A stretch of 10,655 bases of DNA from Tessaracoccus flavescens (lineage in GTDB: Bacteria; Actinomycetota; Actinomycetes; Propionibacteriales; Propionibacteriaceae). Positions 7,302 through 10,655 of this stretch are shown one piece after another. A program made the translations under genes and the position numbers. The number at the start of each line of letters is the position of its first letter. Positions within the stretch are counted from its first letter, which is position 1. Below the pieces are notes generated by a model. That model was given only the letters and a program-made list of their open reading frames with translations. It made no database searches and had not been told where the DNA came from. The stretch spans positions 1 to 10,655 of the forward strand of contig DYZF01000278.1 in assembly GCA_020741375.1 (NCBI GenBank). The letters run 5' to 3'.

Positions 7302-7721
7302 ATGCTGATTCCTCGTCGAGTTAAGTTCCGTAAGCAGCACCACCCCAAGCGGGACGGCGCTGCCAAGGGCGGCACGAAGCTGGCCTTCGGCGACTACGGC
7401 ATCCAGTCGCTGGAGTCCTCCTACCTGACCAACCGTCAGATCGAGGCAGCCCGTATCGCCATGACCCGTCACATCAAGCGTGGCGGTAAGGTCTGGATCA
7501 ACGTGTACCCGGACCGCCCCCTTACCAAGAAGCCGGCCGAGACCCGCATGGGTTCCGGCAAGGGCTCGCCCGAGTGGTGGGTCGCCAACATCAAGCCCGG
7601 ACGCGTCCTGTTCGAGCTCTCCGGCGTCCCCGAGGACGTTGCCCGCGAGGCAATGCGTCTGGCCATCCACAAGCTGCCCTTCAAGGCACGCTTCATCAAG
7701 CGCGAAGCAGGTGACAACTGA
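7302..7721 (+). CDS. rplP: 50S ribosomal protein L16
   Basis: The 139-residue product begins [17 protein letters not shown] and contains the L16 signatures [20 protein letters not shown] and [21 protein letters not shown]16 organises the A-site tRNA region and the base of the L7/L12 stalk on 23S rRNA. Family length is normal. The ATG at 7302 has AGGAG 8 bases upstream, within the end of rpsC. The stop TGA shares its A with the ATG of rpmC (TGATG), so these two genes are likely translationally coupled. Confidence 0.97.
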   Translation: MLIPRRVKFRKQHHPKRDGAAKGGTKLAFGDYGIQSLESSYLTNRQIEAARIAMTRHIKRGGKVWINVYPDRPLTKKPAETRMGSGKGSPEWWVANIKPGRVLFELSGVPEDVAREAMRLAIHKLPFKARFIKREAGDN

Positions 7722-7954
7722 TGAGTAAGTCTCTCGCCGCACACGACCTTCGTGGTCTGTCGCGTGATCAGCTCAACGCAAAGGTCGTTGAGCTGAAGGA
7801 GGAACTGTTCGGTCTTCGCTTCCAGGCGGCCACCGGCCAGCTGGAGTCGAGCAGCCGTCTGCGCAACGTGCGTAAGGACATCGCCCGCATCTACACCGTG
7901 CTGCAGGAGCGCAACCTCGGCATCGTGGACGAGCCCGCCGTTGAGGAGAAGTGA
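7721..7954 (+). CDS. rpmC: 50S ribosomal protein L29
   Basis: A 77-residue product with the two-helix L29 fold: [20 protein letters not shown], then the conserved [28 protein letters not shown] region. It has a short acidic tail (DEPAVEEK). L29 sits next to L23 at the tunnel exit. The start overlaps the rplP stop. Codons for the acidic tail (GAGGAGA) supply the ribosome site for rpsQ, the same arrangement as at rplD/rplW. Confidence 0.96.
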   Translation: MSKSLAAHDLRGLSRDQLNAKVVELKEELFGLRFQAATGQLESSSRLRNVRKDIARIYTVLQERNLGIVDEPAVEEK

Positions 7955-7956
7955 AC

Positions 7957-8235
7957 ATGAGCGAAGAGATCACCACCACTGAAGAGCGCAACCGTCGCAA
8001 GGTCCTCCAGGGCGTTGTCGTGTCCGACAAGATGGACAAGACGATCGTCGTGCTGGTCGAAGACCGCGTGAAGCACCCGCTCTACGGCAAGGTCATGACC
8101 AAGTCGGAGCGCCTGAAGGCCCACGACGAGAACAACGAAGCCGGCATCGGCGACCGCGTTCGCGTCATGGAGACCCGGCCCCTGTCGGCGCAGAAGCGCT
8201 GGCGCCTGGTCGAGATCATCGAGCGCGCCAAGTAA
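7957..8235 (+). CDS. rpsQ: 30S ribosomal protein S17
   Basis: The 92-residue product has the OB-fold of S17: [40 protein letters not shown] and [21 protein letters not shown]17 is a primary 16S rRNA binder in the body of the 30S subunit. I chose the ATG at 7957 because GAGGAGA at 7943-7949 is ideally spaced. A GTG at 7951 overlapping the rpmC stop would add two residues and is possible but less likely. It is the last gene of this operon, with a terminator 12 bases after its stop. rplN, which follows rpsQ in many bacteria, is absent. Confidence 0.96.
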   Translation: MSEEITTTEERNRRKVLQGVVVSDKMDKTIVVLVEDRVKHPLYGKVMTKSERLKAHDENNEAGIGDRVRVMETRPLSAQKRWRLVEIIERAK

Positions 8236-8246
8236 GGCACCTTTTC

Positions 8247-8280
8247 GAGCGGCCCGTCCCTTTCAGGGGCGGGCCGCTTC
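8247..8280 (+). terminator. Intrinsic terminator of the S10 operon
   Basis: AGCGGCCCGTCCC at 8248-8260 pairs with GGGGCGGGCCGCT at 8266-8278 over 13 bases with one G-T wobble and a 5-base loop (TTTCA). The tract after it (TCGTCGTGTCGT) is only weakly T-rich, as is common in high-GC actinobacteria. It lies 12 bases after the rpsQ stop. The opposite strand has no T-tract after the hairpin, so it probably acts only on the S10 transcript. Confidence 0.85.
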
Positions 8281-8337
8281 GTCGTGTCGTGGGCTGACGC
8301 TCGTGGACGCGAGTCCGGACCCCCGCAGCTCTACGGC

Positions 8338-8486
8338 TCAGGCAGTCGGGGCGAGCCCGACGGAGCCGCGGCGGGCCAGTTCGACGGGGAGGCGGACCTC
8401 GGCGGCGCCTCAGCGCCGGAGATCTGCGCGAGCAGCGCGTCGACCGCGGCCTTTGCCTTCGCCGGACTGTCCTGGCGCACCGGCGT
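8338..8486 (-). pseudogene. C-terminal remnant of a LacI-family transcriptional repressor (frameshifted)
   Basis: On the minus strand, 8486 to about 8401 reads TPVRQDSPAKAKAAVDALL followed by AQISGAEAPP. After a one-base shift near 8401-8406 it continues EVRLPVELARRGSVGLAPTA and stops at 8338-8340. Together these match the end of LacI/GalR-family sugar repressors, where a VRQ segment is followed by a helix, then a V-LP-EL-RGS tail and stop. Only about 50 of some 330 residues remain: the DNA-binding domain and most of the sugar-binding domain are missing, and the frame is broken, so this is not functional. Family assignment is by motif memory; a similarity search would settle it. Confidence 0.65.
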
Positions 8487-8595
8487 GTTTCTCGCGGCGC
8501 TCGCCATCGCCACCCTGATCCCGGTCGCGCTCTTCCTCGCCTTCCAGCGCCTGTTCCTGAGCGGAGCCGGGCTCGGCGGGGCCGTGAAGGGCTGA
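8482..8595 (+). pseudogene. C-terminal remnant of a carbohydrate ABC transporter permease (CUT1/MalG type)
   Basis: The plus strand encodes GVFLAALAIATLIPVALFLA followed by FQRLFLSGAGLGGAVKG and a stop at 8593-8595. This is the typical end of MalG-like sugar permeases: a last membrane helix with a proline, then a FQR-F--G---GAVKG tail and stop. About 37 residues remain of some 280; the EAA loop and other helices are absent. The frame is open back to 8284, but upstream of about 8482 it is merely antisense to the LacI remnant. It ends 2 bases before the stop of the leftward holin-family gene. Confidence 0.65.
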
Positions 8596-8597
8596 GG

Positions 8598-8987
8598 TCA
8601 GCTGCGCGACTTCTCCTTGTCGACGTTCAGCAGGCCGCCGAGCAGCGAGCCGACGATCGAGATCACGATCGAGCCGAACAGGGCGGGCCAGAAACCGTCG
8701 ACGTGGAAGCCGAGACCGAACTGGGTCGAGAGCCAGGAGGTAAGCAGCAGCATCAGGGCGTTGATCACGAGCAGGAACAACCCGAGCGTCAGCACGACGA
8801 AGCAGGTGCTCACGACGGTGACGACGGGCTTGACGATGGCGTTGACCACGCCGAAGATCAGGGCGACCACGAGCAGCGTGATCACCTTGTCGCTCGTGTC
8901 GGCCGCGGTGAGATCGATGCCCGGGATGAGCCAGACGGCGGCGGCGGTGGCGATGGCGGTGACGATGAGCCGGGTGAGGAACTTCAT
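8598..8987 (-). CDS. Phage holin family protein (YvlD-like four-helix membrane protein)
   Basis: A 129-residue hydrophobic protein with four likely membrane helices at about residues 5-23, 35-53, 58-86 and 99-121. It ends in a short charged tail (NVDKEKSRS). The segment FGVVNAIVKPVV and the following long helix TLGLFLLVINALMLLL match the chromosomal phage-holin/YvlD family (Pfam PF04020 as I recall), which is widespread in bacteria and mostly uncharacterised. It need not come from a phage; no phage genes are nearby. I chose the ATG at 8987 because MKFLTRL is a typical family start; the open frame extends to 9050, but that addition is polar and not family-like. The ribosome site is poor (GGAAG one base before ATG). 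Confidence 0.85.
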   Translation of the reverse strand: MKFLTRLIVTAIATAAAVWLIPGIDLTAADTSDKVITLLVVALIFGVVNAIVKPVVTVVSTCFVVLTLGLFLLVINALMLLLTSWLSTQFGLGFHVDGFWPALFGSIVISIVGSLLGGLLNVDKEKSRS

Positions 8988-9020
8988 GCTTCCAGCATGC
9001 CAGCCGGCCAGTGGCTGCAC

Positions 9021-9039
9021 CTCAGGGGACGGCCCTGAG
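9021..9039. repeat. 7-bp inverted repeat in the holin / ABC divergent region (possible operator)
   Basis: CTCAGGG at 9021-9027 and CCCTGAG at 9033-9039 form a perfect inverted repeat with a 5-base spacer. On the minus strand it begins directly at a good -35-like TTGACT (plus positions 9038-9043), so it would lie between -35 and -10 of a promoter for the holin-family gene. I see no convincing -10 for that promoter. It could be a repressor site or an RNA hairpin in the leader. Confidence 0.4.
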
Positions 9040-9064
9040 TCAACCCCCATCCGGGGCTCGACCG

Positions 9065-9091
9065 TTGGCCTCCGGGGGCCCGACGTAGGAT
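9065..9091 (+). promoter_or_regulatory. Candidate promoter of the ABC transporter gene
   Basis: TTGGCC at 9065-9070 and TAGGAT at 9086-9091 are separated by 15 bases. The -10 is a good TAnnnT match; the -35 is partial and the spacing is slightly short. Transcription would start near 9098, about 45 bases before the GTG start codon. Confidence 0.35.
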
Positions 9092-9142
9092 TGCGTGGGC
9101 TCAGCCGACCCGGACCCGCGAGCCGAAGAGAGGGGGTACCAG

Positions 9143-10655
9143 GTGCTGCAACTCAGCGAGGTGCGCAAGTCCTACACGACGGGCGACTTCACGCAGGTCG
9201 CGCTCGATGACGTGTCGATCAGCTTCCGCGACAACGAGTTCGTGGCCATCCTCGGTCCCTCCGGTTCGGGCAAGACCACCCTGCTCAATGTCGTCGGCGG
9301 GCTCGACCACTACGACTCGGGAAACCTCGTCATCGACGGTGTGGAGACCTCCCGCTACCGCGACCGTGACTGGGACACCTACCGCAACAACCGGATCGGG
9401 TTCGTCTTCCAGAGCTACAACCTGATCCCGCACCAGACTGTGCTCGCCAACGTCGAGCTGGCCCTCACCCTCGCGGGCGTCTCGCCCGCGGAACGCAGGC
9501 GACGGGCGGTCGAGGCGCTCGAGCAGGTGGGCCTCGGCGACCACGTCCACAAGCGACCGAACCAGCTGTCAGGCGGGCAGATGCAGCGCGTCGCCATCGC
9601 CCGCGCGCTGATCAACGACCCGGAGATCCTGCTCGCGGACGAGCCGACCGGTGCGCTCGACTCGCACACAAGCGTCCAGATCATGGGCTTGCTGACCAGC
9701 ATCGCCCAGGACCGGCTTGTCATCATGGTCACCCACAATCCGGAGCTGGCCGAGGAGTACGCGACCCGGATCGTGCAGCTTCGCGACGGCGTCGTGTCCT
9801 CAGACAGCGACCCGTTCGTCCCCGATGACGCCGCCCAGGAGGAGAGATCGCAGGCACGGCGCACCTCGATGTCCTTCCTGACGGCGATAGCCCTGTCGTT
9901 CAACAACCTGATGACGAAGAAGGGTCGCACCCTGATGACGTCGTTCGCGGGCAGCATCGGCATCATCGGGATCGCCGCCATCCTCGCCCTCGCCAACGGC
10001 GTCAACGCCTACATCAAGGGGGTCGAGGAGGACACCCTCTCGATGTACCCGCTCACCATCGAGAGCCAGGGGTTCGACATCGGCTCGATGCTCGCCGCCT
10101 CTGCCGGGCTGATGGACGGCGGCTCCGATGAAGGCAGCACGCCCGAGGGTGACGTGCACGAGGTGCAACTGCTCTCCACCATGTTCGACGGCATCGGCAC
10201 CAATGACCTCCGCTCGCTGAAGACCTACCTCGACGGCGACGGGGGAGGGATCGACTCCTCGGTCAACTCGATCCAGTACTCCTATGACGTCACGCCGCAG
10301 ATCTTCGCCTCCGACGTCAGCGCCGGGGTGCGCCAGGTCAACCCCGACACCACCATGTCCTCGCTCGGCCTCGCGCCCTCGGGGGCTGGGGGATCGCTGC
10401 TCGGCTCGGCGGGAAGCTCGAGCGTCTTCTCCGAACTCGTCGACGACCTCTCCCTCGTCGACACCCAGTACGACGTCAAGGCGGGCCGCTGGCCGACCGG
10501 CCCCGACGAGACCGTCGTCGTGCTCAGCAACAACGGAGGCATCTCCGACCTCGCGCTCTACGCCATGGGCCTTCGCGACTCCGCCGAACTCGACGAGATG
10601 GTCAGGCAGGTCGTCAACGAAGAGGAGGTGAGCACCCCTGAAGAGGCGCTCGGCT
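9143..10655 (+). CDS. ABC transporter, fused ATP-binding and permease protein, MacB-like (3' end off the window)
   Basis: From the GTG at 9143 (GAGAGGGGG ends 6 bases upstream) 504 codons are open to the right edge. Residues 1 to about 220 are an ABC ATPase: Walker A GPSGSGKT (38-45), Q-loop Gln90, signature LSGGQ (142-146), Walker B ILLADE (162-167), and H-loop His198. The PTGALDS segment and the LolD/MacB-like overall sequence place it with the MacB/LolD/FtsE class. After a polar linker comes SFNNLMTKKGRTLMTSFAGS and a first membrane helix (about 265-288), then an outside domain rich in Ser, Gly and Asp, resembling a MacB periplasmic core. The remaining FtsX-like helices lie beyond the window. 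This class usually moves peptides or lipids, or acts mechanically, rather than importing solutes. The substrate cannot be told from the sequence. Confidence 0.9.
   Translation, partial: MLQLSEVRKSYTTGDFTQVALDDVSISFRDNEFVAILGPSGSGKTTLLNVVGGLDHYDSGNLVIDGVETSRYRDRDWDTYRNNRIGFVFQSYNLIPHQTVLANVELALTLAGVSPAERRRRAVEALEQVGLGDHVHKRPNQLSGGQMQRVAIARALINDPEILLADEPTGALDSHTSVQIMGLLTSIAQDRLVIMVTHNPELAEEYATRIVQLRDGVVSSDSDPFVPDDAAQEERSQARRTSMSFLTAIALSFNNLMTKKGRTLMTSFAGSIGIIGIAAILALANGVNAYIKGVEEDTLSMYPLTIESQGFDIGSMLAASAGLMDGGSDEGSTPEGDVHEVQLLSTMFDGIGTNDLRSLKTYLDGDGGGIDSSVNSIQYSYDVTPQIFASDVSAGVRQVNPDTTMSSLGLAPSGAGGSLLGSAGSSSVFSELVDDLSLVDTQYDVKAGRWPTGPDETVVVLSNNGGISDLALYAMGLRDSAELDEMVRQVVNEEEVSTPEEALG

Noticed and set aside
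3269..7742. Long minus-strand open frames (395, 535 and 487 codons) opposite the ribosomal genes
   Set aside because: They are the mirror of strong G/C third-position bias in highly expressed genes. Their translations are low-complexity Gly/Leu/Val/Asp-rich and match no family, while the plus-strand genes are unmistakable.
8284..8595. 103-residue open frame with one hydrophobic segment, as a possible small membrane protein
   Set aside because: Its first about 65 residues are antisense to the LacI tail and its last 37 match the end of a sugar permease. It starts within the base of the terminator region without a ribosome site. Two remnants explain it better.
8598..8987. Prophage, suggested by a holin-type protein
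   Set aside because: No endolysin, integrase, capsid or att-like repeats are nearby, and this holin-named family is mostly chromosomal and unrelated to phage lysis.
8988..9050. 21-residue N-terminal extension of the holin-family protein
   Set aside because: The extension is polar and unlike the family, whose members begin with MKF-like residues just before the first helix. It would also run through the inverted repeat at 9021-9039.

Overview
The window looks like chromosomal core sequence from a high-GC Gram-positive (Actinomycetota). It shows strong G/C bias at third codon positions, frequent GTG starts, an S10 ribosomal operon in actinobacterial order, and an S3 protein with an Arg/Gly/Ala-rich tail. 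A member of the Propionibacteriaceae or a nearby family is my best guess, but it is only a guess because I could not run a search.

Layout, left to right. (1) Positions 1-2148, minus strand: a two-gene unit. It holds a 607-residue protein with cyclic-nucleotide-binding-like, CBS-pair and DUF294 nucleotidyltransferase domains, followed 10 bases later by a DnaQ-type 3'-5' exonuclease that runs off the left edge. (2) Positions 2149-2559: a divergent regulatory region with a candidate promoter, a 12-bp perfect palindrome and a leader of about 200 bases with three hairpins ahead of rpsJ. (3) Positions 2560-8235, plus strand: the complete S10 operon rpsJ-rplC-rplD-rplW-rplB-rpsS-rplV-rpsC-rplP-rpmC-rpsQ (S10, L3, L4, L23, L2, S19, L22, S3, L16, L29, S17). 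Most junctions overlap or are very short. It closes with a strong 13-bp terminator hairpin instead of continuing into the spc genes (rplN etc.). (4) Positions 8338-8595: two gene tails back to back, the end of a LacI-family repressor (minus strand, frameshifted) and the end of a CUT1-type sugar ABC permease (plus strand). They point away from each other and meet at about 8484. (5) Positions 8598-8987, minus strand: a small four-helix membrane protein of the phage-holin/YvlD family. (6) From 9143 to the right edge, plus strand: a MacB-like ABC transporter with ATPase and permease fused, incomplete.

The ribosomal proteins build the 50S and 30S subunits and are probably co-transcribed from the promoter near 2315-2342, possibly under feedback control through the leader. 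The flanking genes are functionally unrelated to the ribosome.

The two most notable observations are these. Ribosomal protein L4 (rplD) is 347 residues instead of about 205-220, with an Ala/Lys/Pro/Glu-rich linker and a small separate C-terminal domain. The 8338-8595 segment reads as the scar of one deletion that removed the middle of a divergent LacI / sugar-ABC-transporter locus. I saw no CRISPR array, transposase, integrase, tRNA, rRNA or recognisable defence system.
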